The notes under the pieces are model-generated. The model was not told the DNA's origin, ran no database searches, and saw only the letters and a program-made list of their open reading frames with translations. Shown here in pieces: positions 24,064-33,718 of a DNA stretch of 64,000 nt. Made by a program: the position numbers and the translations under genes. The number at the start of each line of letters is the position of its first letter. Position 1 is the stretch's first letter. Source of the DNA: Burkholderia mayonis. GTDB lineage: Bacteria > Pseudomonadota > Gammaproteobacteria > Burkholderiales > Burkholderiaceae. Location of the stretch: the NCBI RefSeq assembly GCF_001523745.2, contig NZ_CP013386.1, forward strand, positions 434,001 through 498,000. Direction: 5' to 3'.

Positions 24064-25554
24064 ATGAACCAGCAAACGGCTGCGGCCCAATCGACCGGCG
24101 CTCAGGCCGGCACGGAATCCTCGCTGCTCGACGACATCGTCGAGAAGAGCAAGGTCGCGAAATCCGAATCCGAGCATGCGCGCGCGAAGGATCTGATCGG
24201 CGAACTCGTCAATCAGGTGCTCGACGGCACGGTGGTCGTGTCGGACAACCTGTCGGCGACGATCGACGCGCGCGTCGCGGAGCTCGATCGCCTGATCTCG
24301 TCGCAGCTCTCGGCCGTGATGCACGCGGCCGAGTTCCAGCGTCTCGAGAGCACGTGGCGCGGGCTCGACTACCTGGTGAAGGAAAGCAACACCGGATCGA
24401 CGATCAAGATCAAGGCGCTGCACGCGCCGAAGCGCGATCTCGTGCGCGATTTCAAGAACGCGTCCGAGTTCGACCAGAGCGCGCTCTTCAAGAAGGTGTA
24501 CGAAGAAGAATTCGGCACGTTCGGCGGCTCGCCGTTCGGCGTGCTGGTCGGTGATTACGAGATCTCGCGCCAGCCGGAGGACCTGTACTTCATCGAGCAG
24601 ATGTCGCACGTCGCGGCGGCCGCGCACGCGCCGTTCGTCGCATCGGCCGCGCCCGAGCTGCTCGGCCTCGAGTCGTTCGCGGATCTCGGCAAGCCGCGCG
24701 ACCTCGGCAAGGTGTTCGACACCGTCGAATACGCGAAGTGGAAGTCGTTCCGCGATTCCGAAGATTCGCGCTACGTCGGCCTCACGCTGCCGCGCTTCCT
24801 CGGCCGCCTGCCGTTCAATCCGAAGGACGGCGCGATCGCGGAGAACTTCAACTTCGTCGAGGACGTCGACGGCACCGATCACAATAAATACCTGTGGTGC
24901 AACGCGTCGTGGGCGTTCGCCGCGCGTCTGACGGCCGCGTTCGACGATTTCGGCTGGTGCGCGGCGATCCGCGGCGTCGAAGGCGGCGGCCTCGTCGAGG
25001 ATCTGCCGACCCACACGTTCAAGACCGACGACGGCGAAATCGCGCTCAAGTGCCCGACCGAGATCGCGATCACCGATCGCCGCGAGAAGGAGCTGAGCGA
25101 CCTCGGCTTCATCCCGCTCGTGCATTGCAAGAATTCAGACTACGCCGCGTTTTTCGCCGCGCAGTCGGTGCAGAAACCGAAGAAATACAGCACCGACAGC
25201 GCCAATGCGAACGCCGTCCTGTCCGCGCAGTTGCAGTACATCTTCTCGGTATCGCGCATCGCGCATTACCTGAAGGCGATGATGCGCGACAAGATCGGCA
25301 GTTTCGCGTCCGCGCAGAACGTCGAAACGTTCCTCAATCGCTGGATTTCGCAGTACGTGTTGCTGGACGACAACGCGACTCAGGAACAGAAAGCGCAGTT
25401 CCCGCTGCGCGAAGCCTCCGTACAAGTGTCAGAGATTCCCGGCAAGCCGGGTGCGTATCGTTCGGTCGCGTTCCTGCGCCCGCACTTCCAGCTCGATGAG
25501 CTGTCGATTTCTCTGCGCCTTGTCGCTGATCTGCCCAAACCGGCAAATTCATAA
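24064..25554 (+). CDS. tssC: T6SS contractile sheath large subunit TssC
   Basis: The 496-residue large sheath protein contains LESTWRGLDYLVKESNTG, FGGSPFGVLVGDYEISR and the C-terminal LRPHFQLDELSISLRLVA motif. Length and order match the family. The ClpV ATPase encoded downstream recycles the contracted TssB/TssC sheath. Confidence 0.97.
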   Translation: MNQQTAAAQSTGAQAGTESSLLDDIVEKSKVAKSESEHARAKDLIGELVNQVLDGTVVVSDNLSATIDARVAELDRLISSQLSAVMHAAEFQRLESTWRGLDYLVKESNTGSTIKIKALHAPKRDLVRDFKNASEFDQSALFKKVYEEEFGTFGGSPFGVLVGDYEISRQPEDLYFIEQMSHVAAAAHAPFVASAAPELLGLESFADLGKPRDLGKVFDTVEYAKWKSFRDSEDSRYVGLTLPRFLGRLPFNPKDGAIAENFNFVEDVDGTDHNKYLWCNASWAFAARLTAAFDDFGWCAAIRGVEGGGLVEDLPTHTFKTDDGEIALKCPTEIAITDRREKELSDLGFIPLVHCKNSDYAAFFAAQSVQKPKKYSTDSANANAVLSAQLQYIFSVSRIAHYLKAMMRDKIGSFASAQNVETFLNRWISQYVLLDDNATQEQKAQFPLREASVQVSEIPGKPGAYRSVAFLRPHFQLDELSISLRLVADLPKPANS

Positions 25555-25568
25555 GCGAGTTGAGATCG

Positions 25569-25587
25569 CCCGGGCGGGCCGCCCGGG
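25569..25587. repeat. GC-only palindrome between tssC and hcp
   Basis: CCCGGGCGG (25569-25577) and CCGCCCGGG (25579-25587) flank a single G. There is no T-run, so an mRNA stem protecting or punctuating the transcript is more likely than a terminator. It lies 14 bases past the tssC stop and 38 bases before the hcp start. Confidence 0.5.
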
Positions 25588-25625
25588 TAGGACGTTAAAA
25601 CCACCTCTTTGGGGAGTCGTAGGCC

Positions 25626-26129
25626 ATGTTAGACATGTACTTGAAGTTCGGTAATCCTGCCGTCAAGGGCGAGTCCGCGGACAAGGACCATGATGGTTGG
25701 ATCGAGCTGAAATCCTGGGACCATTCGATCATCCAGCCGCGTTCGGCGACCGCGTCGACCTCGGGCGGCCATACGTCGGAGCGTTGCGAGCACGGCGACA
25801 TGGTGTTCACGAAAGAAATCGATATGGCGAGCCCGCTGCTGTACCAGCACGCGTCGGGCGGCACGACGTTCGACGAAGTGACGATCGATTTCATGCGTTC
25901 GGACGGTGACGGCCAGCGCGTCAAATATCTCGAGATCAAGCTGAAGTACGTGATCGTCGCGAGCGTGACGCCGAGCGTGCAGAAGGAAGGCCTGCCCCTC
26001 GAGCAATTCGCGCTGAAGTATGCCGCGGTCCAGTGGAAGCAGACGCAGCAGAAGATCGGCGGCAACCAGGGCGGCAACACGCAGGGCGCCTGGAGCCTTA
26101 CGAAGAACGACAAGACCTACGCGGTCTAA
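25626..26129 (+). CDS. hcp: T6SS tube protein Hcp (TssD)
   Basis: Hcp hexamers stack into the inner tube thrown by the T6SS. The 167-residue protein starts MLDMYLKFGNPAVKGESADK and contains SWDHSIIQPR and GQRVKYLEIKLKYVIVASVT, typical of the family. A strong GGGGAG precedes the ATG at good distance. A near-perfect terminator follows directly after its stop, and a GC palindrome precedes it, so hcp may accumulate as a separate abundant mRNA. Confidence 0.97.
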   Translation: MLDMYLKFGNPAVKGESADKDHDGWIELKSWDHSIIQPRSATASTSGGHTSERCEHGDMVFTKEIDMASPLLYQHASGGTTFDEVTIDFMRSDGDGQRVKYLEIKLKYVIVASVTPSVQKEGLPLEQFALKYAAVQWKQTQQKIGGNQGGNTQGAWSLTKNDKTYAV

Positions 26130-26137
26130 GTTCGACG

Positions 26138-26174
26138 CGGGAACGGGGCACGGCGCGTGCCCCGTTCCCGTTTT
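26138..26174 (+). terminator. Intra-operon terminator or attenuator after hcp
   Basis: CGGGAACGGGGCACG (26138-26152) and its exact complement (26156-26170) form a perfect 15-bp stem with a 3-base GCG loop, followed by TTTT (26171-26174). It lies between the hcp stop (26129) and the tssE start (26187), just before the tssE ribosome-binding site. Partial termination here would raise hcp relative to the baseplate genes downstream. Confidence 0.8.
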
Positions 26175-26186
26175 GCGTGGAGCCCG

Positions 26187-26669
26187 ATGAAACGCTTCGA
26201 ACCGAGCTTCCTCGACAAGCTGTTCGACGACGAACCGCATGTGCCGGCACCCGCCGCAATGCGGCAATTGTCGCTGGAAGAACTGAAGAACACGGTCGCG
26301 CGCGACGTCGAGGCGATCCTGAACACGCGCATCGCGCTGACGGACGAAGATCTCGCCGCGCTGCCGGAGTGCCAGCGCTCGGTGCTGACTTACGGGCTGA
26401 ACGATTTCGCCGGCCTGAGCCTCGCGAGCCACTACGACCGCACGTTTATCTGCAAGTCGATTCAGCAGGCGATCGCGCGGCATGAGCCGCGGCTGCAGCA
26501 GGTGACGGTGGCGTTCGAACTGAACGAGCAGTCGACGAACGCGCTCTACTTCGCGATCCAGGCGCTGCTTGTCGTGCATCCGGCCGAGGAGCCGGTGACC
26601 TTCGATGCGATGCTGCAGCCGTCGACGTTGCAATATTCGGTGACGCGCGCGCGCGCCGCCAAGGTTTGA
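26187..26669 (+). CDS. tssE: T6SS baseplate protein TssE (gp25-like)
   Basis: TssE is a 160-residue wedge protein related to T4 gp25. It starts MKRFEPSFLDKLFDDEPHVP and contains LTYGLNDFAGLSL and the family's basic ending. I chose ATG 26187 because a GGAG sits 5-6 bases before it; the frame extends upstream only into the terminator stem. Confidence 0.93.
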   Translation: MKRFEPSFLDKLFDDEPHVPAPAAMRQLSLEELKNTVARDVEAILNTRIALTDEDLAALPECQRSVLTYGLNDFAGLSLASHYDRTFICKSIQQAIARHEPRLQQVTVAFELNEQSTNALYFAIQALLVVHPAEEPVTFDAMLQPSTLQYSVTRARAAKV

Positions 26670-26747
26670 GCCGTATCGCGTGAGCCGCCGGGCGCCGCGC
26701 GGCAACGAGAAGCCCGGCACGAGAGCATCAGGTTTCGGGGATCGTCG

Positions 26748-28586
26748 ATGGAAGAGTTGCTGCCGTATTACGAACGCGAGCTGTCGTTTCTGCGGCGCTA
26801 TTCGCTCGAATTCGCGAACCGGTACCCGAAGATCGCCGCGCGTCTGTCGCAGACGGGCGAGCATTGCGAGGATCCGCATGTCGAGCGGATGATCGAATCG
26901 TTCGCGCTCCTCGGTGCGCGGATCAACAAGAAGCTCGACGATGAGTATCCCGAATTCACCGAAGCGCTCGTCGAAGTTCTCTATCCACATTATTTGCGGC
27001 CGTTTCCGTCGTGCTCGATCGCGCAGTTCGGCGCGCCGGAGTCGTTCGCTCGATTGACCGAACCGCAGGTCGTCGAACGCGGCACCGAGTTGAAGAGCCG
27101 CGCGATCCGCGGCGTGCAGTGCCGTTTCCGCACCGCGTACGACGTGACGCTCGCGCCGGTCCGGCTCGCCGACGCGCGCTACGGCTCGATCGCCGCGGCG
27201 CCGAGCTCGGCCGCGCTGCCCGGCAACGCGACGGGCGTAATCTCGATCACATTTGAATCGACGTCGCCGCAGCTCGATCTCGCCTCGCTGAAGCTCGGCA
27301 AGCTGCGCGCGCATCTGCACGGCGAGCAGTCGTTCGTCGCCGCGCTGGCCGATTGCCTGTTCGCGCACGCGCTCGCGTTCTACGTCGAGCCCGATCGCAG
27401 CGGCCGCTGGATCGCGCTCGGCAAGGCGCCGTTCGAGCACGCGGGCTTCGACGACGCCGATGCGCTGATCGACTACCCGGCCCGTTCGCACCCGGCGTAC
27501 CGGCTGCTGACCGAATACTTCGCATTCCCGGACAAGTTCAACTTCGTCGACTTCGATCTGGCCGCGCTGACGCGCCGCGCGGGCCATTGCCGGCAATTGA
27601 CGCTGCACGTCGTCCTGCGCGACGTGCGCAGCGATTCGCACGTCGCGCGGCTGCTCGATCTGCTGACCGCGAGCCACTTTCGCCTGTTCTGCACGCCGGT
27701 CGTCAACCTGTTCCGGCAGCACGGCGAGCCGATCCGGATCAGCCACCAGGCGGTGTCGTATCCGGTGATCGCCGACGCACGCCGCGCGTTCGCGTACGAG
27801 GTGTATTCGATCGATTCCGTGCATCTCGTGCGGCAGCGCGCCGATCGGGAGGCGGTCATCGAATTCCGGCCGTTCTATTCGCTGCATCACGGCGAGGAAG
27901 GGCAGGTCGGCCACTATTGGTTCGCGCGTTGCGACGACGACGTCGCGCGCAAGAGCCCCGGCTACGAGACCGAGATTTCGGTCGTCGACATCGACTTCGA
28001 GGCGGGCGCGTCGCAGACCGACACGTTGAGCCTCGATCTCACCTGCACGAATCGCGATCTGCCGGCCGCGCTCGCGACGGGGCTCGACGGCGGCGATCTC
28101 TTCATCGAAGGCGACGCTCAATCCGGCCCGATCGCGCTGCTGCGCCGGCCGACGCCGAGCGCGCGCTTCGAGCGCGGCCGCGCCGCGCACTGGCGGCTCG
28201 TGTCGCACCTCGCGCTCAATCACGTGTCGCTCGCCGAAGAAGGGCTCACCGCGCTGAAGGAAGTGCTCGTGCTGTACGATCTGAGACGGTCCGCGGTGTC
28301 GACGCGTCACATCGACGGGATCGTCGGCATCGAGCAGAAGGGCGCCGTGCAGTGGCTGCCCGGCAAGCCGTTCGCGACGTTCGTGCGCGGCGTCGAGATC
28401 CGGCTCACGATCGACGACGAGCATTTCGTCGGCTCGAGCCTCGCGACGTTCGTGCGGATGATCGACGCGTTCTTCGGGCTTTACGTGCACCTCAACAGCT
28501 TTGTTCAACTGATCGTCGTGTCGAAGCGCACCGGCGAGGAGATCATGCGATGCAAACCGCGCAGCGGCGAATCGATCCTGGCGTAG
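26748..28586 (+). CDS. tssF: T6SS baseplate protein TssF
   Basis: TssF (612 residues) builds the baseplate wedge with TssG, TssE and TssK. It opens MEELLPYYERELSFLRRYSL and EFANRYPKIAARL, the conserved start, with ALVEVLYPHYLRPFPSCSI shortly after. Its 3' end overlaps tssG by 37 bases. Confidence 0.96.
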   Translation: MEELLPYYERELSFLRRYSLEFANRYPKIAARLSQTGEHCEDPHVERMIESFALLGARINKKLDDEYPEFTEALVEVLYPHYLRPFPSCSIAQFGAPESFARLTEPQVVERGTELKSRAIRGVQCRFRTAYDVTLAPVRLADARYGSIAAAPSSAALPGNATGVISITFESTSPQLDLASLKLGKLRAHLHGEQSFVAALADCLFAHALAFYVEPDRSGRWIALGKAPFEHAGFDDADALIDYPARSHPAYRLLTEYFAFPDKFNFVDFDLAALTRRAGHCRQLTLHVVLRDVRSDSHVARLLDLLTASHFRLFCTPVVNLFRQHGEPIRISHQAVSYPVIADARRAFAYEVYSIDSVHLVRQRADREAVIEFRPFYSLHHGEEGQVGHYWFARCDDDVARKSPGYETEISVVDIDFEAGASQTDTLSLDLTCTNRDLPAALATGLDGGDLFIEGDAQSGPIALLRRPTPSARFERGRAAHWRLVSHLALNHVSLAEEGLTALKEVLVLYDLRRSAVSTRHIDGIVGIEQKGAVQWLPGKPFATFVRGVEIRLTIDDEHFVGSSLATFVRMIDAFFGLYVHLNSFVQLIVVSKRTGEEIMRCKPRSGESILA

Positions 28587-29650
28587 TCGAGCGGCTGCTC
28601 GACGAGCCGCATCGCTTCGAGTTCTTTCAGGCGGTGCGGCTGCTCGAGACCTGGTTCGCGAAGCGCCATCCGCAACGCTATGCAGCGAGCCGGCCGGGCG
28701 AGATCGTCGCGCGGCGGATCGGCTTCAGAAACACGTTGTCGCTCGGTTTTCCGCCGAGCGAAATCGAGCGCGCGCAGTCGTACGGCGAAGCGGGCGACGC
28801 GCTGAAGGACGCGCCGCAGCGCAACGCGGCGGTCGACGCGGGCGCGCTGTCGCGCGTCGAGCTGACACCCGCGTTCTTCGGCCTGCTGGGCGGCCAGGGC
28901 GCGTTGCCGCTCCATTACACCGAGCAGATCATCGCGCGCGAGCACCTGAAGCGCGATCACGCGGCGCGCGCGTTCTTCGACGTATTCTCGAACCGCGCGA
29001 CCGCGCTGTTCTACGCGGCGTGGAAGAAGTATCGGCTGCCGCTGCATTACGAGCTCGACCGCGACGAGCGCTATCTGCCGCTGTTGCTCGCGCTCGCGGG
29101 CGTCGCGAACGACGACGCGCGCTCGACCGTGCAGGAAGGCCGCGGCGCGCTGCTCGACGAAGCGATCGCGGGCTATGCGCTCGCCGCGCGGCACCGGCCG
29201 GTGTCGGCCGCCTATTTGCAGCGCACGCTGTCCGAGTATTTCCGCGTGCCGATCCGCATCGAGCAGTTCGTCGGCAAGTGGTACGACGTGCCGCCCGATC
29301 AACTGAGCGTGCTCGGCGACGTGAACGTGACGCTCGGCGCGACGGCGCTCGTCGGCGAACGCGTGTGGCAGCGCGACATGCGCGCGCGGCTCGTCGTCGG
29401 GCCGCTGTCGAAGCGCGACTACGAGGCGTTTTTGCCCGGCGAGGAGCGTGCGGTCGCGCTCGAGCGGATGTTGACGCTGCTCGCCGGCGTCACGCTCGAA
29501 TACGAAGTGTCGCTCGTGCTGCGCCGTGCCGAAGTCGGCGCGAGCATCCTCGGCAGCGGCGCGCGGCTCGGCTGGGATGCGTTCCTCTGCACGCGCGAAG
29601 CCGAGCGCGACCGCGCGGACGCGCGCTACGAACTGCATGTCATTCATTGA
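28550..29650 (+). CDS. tssG: T6SS baseplate protein TssG
   Basis: The 366-residue TssG starts MQTAQRRIDPGVVERLLDEP and contains RFEFFQAVRLLETWF, RRIGFRNTLSLGFPPSEIE and FFGLLGGQGALPLHYTEQI, all standard for the family. I place the start at ATG 28550, inside tssF, because homology begins there and a GAGGAG lies upstream; the frame is open much further left only as a shadow of tssF. Confidence 0.94.
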   Translation: MQTAQRRIDPGVVERLLDEPHRFEFFQAVRLLETWFAKRHPQRYAASRPGEIVARRIGFRNTLSLGFPPSEIERAQSYGEAGDALKDAPQRNAAVDAGALSRVELTPAFFGLLGGQGALPLHYTEQIIAREHLKRDHAARAFFDVFSNRATALFYAAWKKYRLPLHYELDRDERYLPLLLALAGVANDDARSTVQEGRGALLDEAIAGYALAARHRPVSAAYLQRTLSEYFRVPIRIEQFVGKWYDVPPDQLSVLGDVNVTLGATALVGERVWQRDMRARLVVGPLSKRDYEAFLPGEERAVALERMLTLLAGVTLEYEVSLVLRRAEVGASILGSGARLGWDAFLCTREAERDRADARYELHVIH

Positions 29651-29683
29651 TAACAACGATCGAACCTGAGTGGACCGTAACCG

Positions 29684-32353
29684 ATGAGCACGCCCCTGAA
29701 GACCCTGATCGCGAAACTGAATCCGGTGTGCCGGAAGGCTGCCGAGCGCGCCGCCAGCCACTGTTTCGCGCGCGGTCACTATGAAGTGGATCTCGAGCAT
29801 CTGTTCCTCGCGCTGCTCGACGAGTCGACCGGCGACGTGCCGCTCGTGCTGCGTGCGAGCGGTGTCGATCCGCACGCGCTGCGCGCGGACCTCGAGCGCG
29901 AGCTCGAAGGATTGAAGACGGGCAACACGCGTACGCCGGTGTTCTCGGTGCATCTGACCGAGTTGTTCGAGCAGGCGTGGCTTATCGCGTCGCTTGATTC
30001 GCAGATCGGCCGGATTCGTTCGGGCCATCTGCTGCTTGCGTTGCTGACGGGGCCCGATCTCGCGCAGTTCGCGCAGCGGATGTCGTCGCAGTTCACGCGC
30101 GTGCGCGTCGACGATCTGAAGCATAAGTTCGACGAGATCACCGCAGGCTCGGCCGAAGCCGAGCCGCGGCAGGCGGAGAGCGACGCCGCCGTGCCGGACG
30201 GCGCCGCGGCGGCGGGCGGCGCGCCGCGCGGCCCGTCGAAGACGCCGGCGCTCGACACATACACGACGAACCTCACGCATCGCGCGCGCGAAGGCAAGAT
30301 AGATCCCGTGATCGGCCGCGACGCGGAGATCCGTCAGGCGATCGACATCCTGATGCGCCGCCGGCAGAACAATCCGATCATGACGGGCGAGGCGGGCGTC
30401 GGCAAGACCGCCATTGTCGAAGGACTCGCGCTGCGGATCGCGGCCGACGACGTTCCGCCGCCGCTTCGCGGCGTCGCGCTGCACGTGCTCGACATGGGCC
30501 TCCTGCAGGCGGGCGCGAGCGTAAAGGGCGAGTTCGAGAACCGCCTGAAGAGCGTGATCGACGAGGTGAAGAAGAGCGCGCATCCGATCATTCTCTTCAT
30601 CGACGAAGCGCACACGATCATCGGCGCGGGCGGGCAGGCGGGCCAGAACGACGCCGCGAACCTGCTGAAGCCGGCGCTCGCGCGCGGCGAGCTGCGCACG
30701 ATCGCGGCGACGACGTGGAGCGAATACAAGAAGTACTTCGAAAAGGACGCGGCGCTCGCGCGGCGCTTTCAGGTCGTGAAGATCGAGGAGCCGAGCGAGC
30801 CGCTCGCCGCCGCGATGCTGCGCGGGATGGCGGGGCTGATGGAGCAGCACTTCAACGTGCGGATCCTCGACGACGCGATCACCGAGGCGGTGCGGCTGTC
30901 GCATCGCTACATGAGCGGGCGCCAACTGCCGGACAAGGCGATCAGCGTGCTCGACACCGCATGCGCGAAGGTCGCGCTCGCGCACAGCGCGACGCCCGCG
31001 GCGATCGACGACACGAAAAAGCGCATCGAGCGGATCGACGCGGAGATCGCGGCGCTCGAGCGCGAAGCCGCGGGCGGTGCTGCGCACGACGAGCGCCTCG
31101 CGGCGCTGCGCGACGAGCGCGAGGCCGATTTGAAGGCGCTCGCCGAAGACGACGCGCGTTACGAACAGGAGCGCGCGCTCGTCACGGAGATCGGCGCGTT
31201 GCGCGCCGAACTCGACGCGTCGCGCGAGCCGTCCGCCGACGGCAAGCCGGTCGACGTCGATGCGGCCCGCGCGACGCTCGCCGGGCGCGTTGACGCGCTG
31301 CGCGCGCTGCAGGGCAACCAGCCGATGGTGCCGCTGCAGGTCGACGGCCACGTCGTCGCGGAGATCGTCGCGTCGTGGACGGGCATTCCGCTTGGCCGGA
31401 TGGTGAAGGACGAGATCGAGACCGTGCTGAACCTGCGCGATCTGATCGGCGCGCGCGTGATCGGCCAGGACCACGCGCTCGACGCGATCGCGCAGCGCGT
31501 GCGCACCGCGACCGCGAGCCTCGAGGACCCGAACAAGCCGCGCGGCGTGTTCATGTTCGTCGGGCCGTCGGGCGTCGGCAAGACCGAGACCGCGCTCGCG
31601 CTCGCCGACGTGCTGTACGGCGGCGAACGCAAGATGATCACGATCAACATGAGCGAGTACCAGGAAGCGCACAGCGTGTCGGGCCTGAAAGGCTCGCCGC
31701 CCGGCTACGTCGGCTATGGCGAAGGCGGCGTGCTGACGGAAGCGGTGCGCCGCAATCCGTATTCGGTCGTGCTGCTCGACGAAGTCGAGAAGGCGCATCC
31801 GGACGTGCTCGAAATGTTCTTCCAGGTGTTCGACAAGGGCGCGATGGACGACGCCGAAGGGCGCGAGATCGACTTTCGCAATACGCTGATCATCCTGACG
31901 TCGAACGTCGGGTCGTCGGCGGTGATGCAGGCGTGCCTGAACAAGGCGCCGGAGGAACTGCCCGACGCCGAGGCGCTCGCCGAGACGCTGCGCCCGCAGC
32001 TCTACAAGGCGTTCAAGCCCGCGTTCCTCGGCCGGATGAAGGTGATTCCGTACTATCCGATCTCCGACGACGCGCTCGCCGACATCATCGAGCTGAAGCT
32101 CGAACGCATCCGCCGCCGGATCGAATCGAACCATAAGGCCGCGTTTGAGTGGGATGAGTCGCTCGTCGACGCCGTGCTTGCGCGCTGCACCGAAGTCGAT
32201 TCGGGCGCGCGCAATGTCGATCACATCCTGAACGGCACGCTGCTGCCGGAGATCGCCGAGCACGTGCTGTCGCGGATCGCCGACGGCGCGGCGATCGCGC
32301 GGATCGCCGCGCGCGCGGCCGAGACGGGCGAATTCGAGTACACGGTCGAGTAA
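29684..32353 (+). CDS. tssH: T6SS sheath-recycling AAA+ ATPase ClpV (TssH)
   Basis: ClpV disassembles contracted TssB/TssC sheaths. The 889-residue protein has an N-terminal Clp-N domain, two AAA+ modules with Walker A loops GEAGVGKT (235-242) and GPSGVGKT (627-634), a Walker B of the type ILFIDEAHTIIGAGGQAGQN, and a middle coiled coil. The order and length match ClpV rather than ClpB. It lies between tssG and tssA in the rightward operon. Confidence 0.96.
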   Translation: MSTPLKTLIAKLNPVCRKAAERAASHCFARGHYEVDLEHLFLALLDESTGDVPLVLRASGVDPHALRADLERELEGLKTGNTRTPVFSVHLTELFEQAWLIASLDSQIGRIRSGHLLLALLTGPDLAQFAQRMSSQFTRVRVDDLKHKFDEITAGSAEAEPRQAESDAAVPDGAAAAGGAPRGPSKTPALDTYTTNLTHRAREGKIDPVIGRDAEIRQAIDILMRRRQNNPIMTGEAGVGKTAIVEGLALRIAADDVPPPLRGVALHVLDMGLLQAGASVKGEFENRLKSVIDEVKKSAHPIILFIDEAHTIIGAGGQAGQNDAANLLKPALARGELRTIAATTWSEYKKYFEKDAALARRFQVVKIEEPSEPLAAAMLRGMAGLMEQHFNVRILDDAITEAVRLSHRYMSGRQLPDKAISVLDTACAKVALAHSATPAAIDDTKKRIERIDAEIAALEREAAGGAAHDERLAALRDEREADLKALAEDDARYEQERALVTEIGALRAELDASREPSADGKPVDVDAARATLAGRVDALRALQGNQPMVPLQVDGHVVAEIVASWTGIPLGRMVKDEIETVLNLRDLIGARVIGQDHALDAIAQRVRTATASLEDPNKPRGVFMFVGPSGVGKTETALALADVLYGGERKMITINMSEYQEAHSVSGLKGSPPGYVGYGEGGVLTEAVRRNPYSVVLLDEVEKAHPDVLEMFFQVFDKGAMDDAEGREIDFRNTLIILTSNVGSSAVMQACLNKAPEELPDAEALAETLRPQLYKAFKPAFLGRMKVIPYYPISDDALADIIELKLERIRRRIESNHKAAFEWDESLVDAVLARCTEVDSGARNVDHILNGTLLPEIAEHVLSRIADGAAIARIAARAAETGEFEYTVE

Positions 32354-32437
32354 GACCGCCGCGCGGCGCGTGCGTCACGCGTCGCGCGGTCATCAAGCAA
32401 CGATGGACGCCGCAACGGACAGACATAGCATTCGACC

Positions 32438-33553
32438 ATGCCGATCAACCTCAACGAGCTGCTGACGCCGATCAGCGAAGCGTCGCCGTGCGGCGACGAT
32501 CTCCTGTTCTCCTCCGATTTCGACGCGATCCAGCACGCGCGCAAGTTCGACGATCCGTCGCTCGACCAGGGCGAGTGGATCACCGACATCAAGGAAGCGG
32601 ACTGGAGCTTCGTCGTCGAGCAATCGACCGCGCTCTTGCGCGAACGGACCAAGGACCTGCGGCTCGCGGTATGGCTGACCGAGGCGCTCGCGCTCGAGGA
32701 CGGCATCGGCGGACTCACGCAGGGCTACGCGCTGCTGACGAATCTGTGCCGGCAATTCTGGAATCACGTGCACCCGCTGCCGGATGGCGACGACGCCGAG
32801 TACCGGCTCGGCAACGTCGCGTGGCTCGTCGGGCGCACGGCCGAGCTGCTGCGCGCGGTGCCGCTCACCGACGGCGCGTCGAACGCGTTCAGCGAGCTCG
32901 ACTGGGACGTCGCGCAGCACGTCGCGCAGGCGATCAAGCGTGATCCCGAGCAGGCGGGCGAAATAGCGCGCGGCAAGCCGTCGGTCGATCAGATCGAAGC
33001 GTCGAAGCGGATGACGTCCGTCGCGTTCTATGCGCGGCTGCTCGGCGAGCTGAGGGCGTTCCAGGTCGCGCTCGATGCGCTCGAGCAGGAGCTCGACCAG
33101 CGCGCGGGCGATGCGGCGCCGAGCTTCCGGCAGGCGCGCGACACGTACGAAACGGTCTACCGGCTCGCCGAGCGCTTCGCGAAGGAGCAGGGCTACACGC
33201 CCGACGCGCAGCCGCAGGCCGTCGCGCCGGGCACGTCGCTCGAGCGCGCGGAGCCGAGCTTCAAGACGCCGCTTTACCCGGAGGACTCCGTGCAGAGGCA
33301 TACGCCGCCCGCTCCCGCGCCGATCGTGATCGCCGGCATCCAGAATCGCGCGCAGGCGGTCGAGCAGCTCCGCGCGGTCGCGAAGTATTTCCGCGGGACG
33401 GAGCCGCACAGCCCCGTCGCGTATCTCGCCGACAAGGCCGCCGAATGGGCGGACATGCCGCTGCATCAGTGGCTCGCGTCGGTCGTCAAGGACGACGGCT
33501 CGCTCGCACACATCCGCGAACTGCTCGGCCTGAAGCCGGACGACAACGCGTGA
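32438..33553 (+). CDS. tssA: T6SS cap/assembly protein TssA
   Basis: TssA guides tube and sheath polymerisation. The 371-residue protein carries the ImpA N-terminal domain: MPINLNELLTPISEASPCGD, FDAIQHARKFDDPSLDQGEW and LAVWLTEALALEDG. The C-terminal part has the repeat-rich end HSPVAYLADKAAEWADMPLH. It is the last gene of the rightward operon. Confidence 0.94.
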   Translation: MPINLNELLTPISEASPCGDDLLFSSDFDAIQHARKFDDPSLDQGEWITDIKEADWSFVVEQSTALLRERTKDLRLAVWLTEALALEDGIGGLTQGYALLTNLCRQFWNHVHPLPDGDDAEYRLGNVAWLVGRTAELLRAVPLTDGASNAFSELDWDVAQHVAQAIKRDPEQAGEIARGKPSVDQIEASKRMTSVAFYARLLGELRAFQVALDALEQELDQRAGDAAPSFRQARDTYETVYRLAERFAKEQGYTPDAQPQAVAPGTSLERAEPSFKTPLYPEDSVQRHTPPAPAPIVIAGIQNRAQAVEQLRAVAKYFRGTEPHSPVAYLADKAAEWADMPLHQWLASVVKDDGSLAHIRELLGLKPDDNA

Positions 33554-33582
33554 GCGTCGGCCGGCTCGCGTCGGCCGGCCAT

Positions 33583-33622
33583 AAAAAAAGCGACGGAGAG
33601 GCCGTAAAGGGCCATTCGTCGC
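33583..33622 (-). terminator. Terminator of the leftward tssM-tagF-tagN transcript
   Basis: On the reverse strand GCGACG (33622-33617) pairs with CGTCGC (33595-33590), with an inner GGCC/GGCC stem, and seven T follow (33589-33583). A separate GGCCGGC/GCCGGCC hairpin lies just left of it (about 33559-33580) and could serve tssA, though without a T-run on that strand. Confidence 0.8.
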
Positions 33623-33718
33623 CGTTTCCATGTTGCTGTACCGCTCGTGGTATTTGCTGTACTGCCGCGCGCGTGGGCGGGCCGCCCGTCGTCCCGCCGC
33701 CGTTTGCGCTCGCGCCGC

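Noticed and set aside
28505..32263. A 1252-codon open frame on the reverse strand opposite clpV, and similar long frames opposite tssF, tssM (35897-38512) and hsdM (9240-10295)
   Set aside because: They are antisense to genes with clear families, have Arg/Leu/Val-rich composition with no domains, and result from the G/C third-position bias.
33559..33580. Rho-independent terminator for tssA on the forward strand
   Set aside because: A 7-bp stem exists but is followed by A-rich rather than T-rich sequence; the T-run belongs to the reverse-strand terminator beside it.
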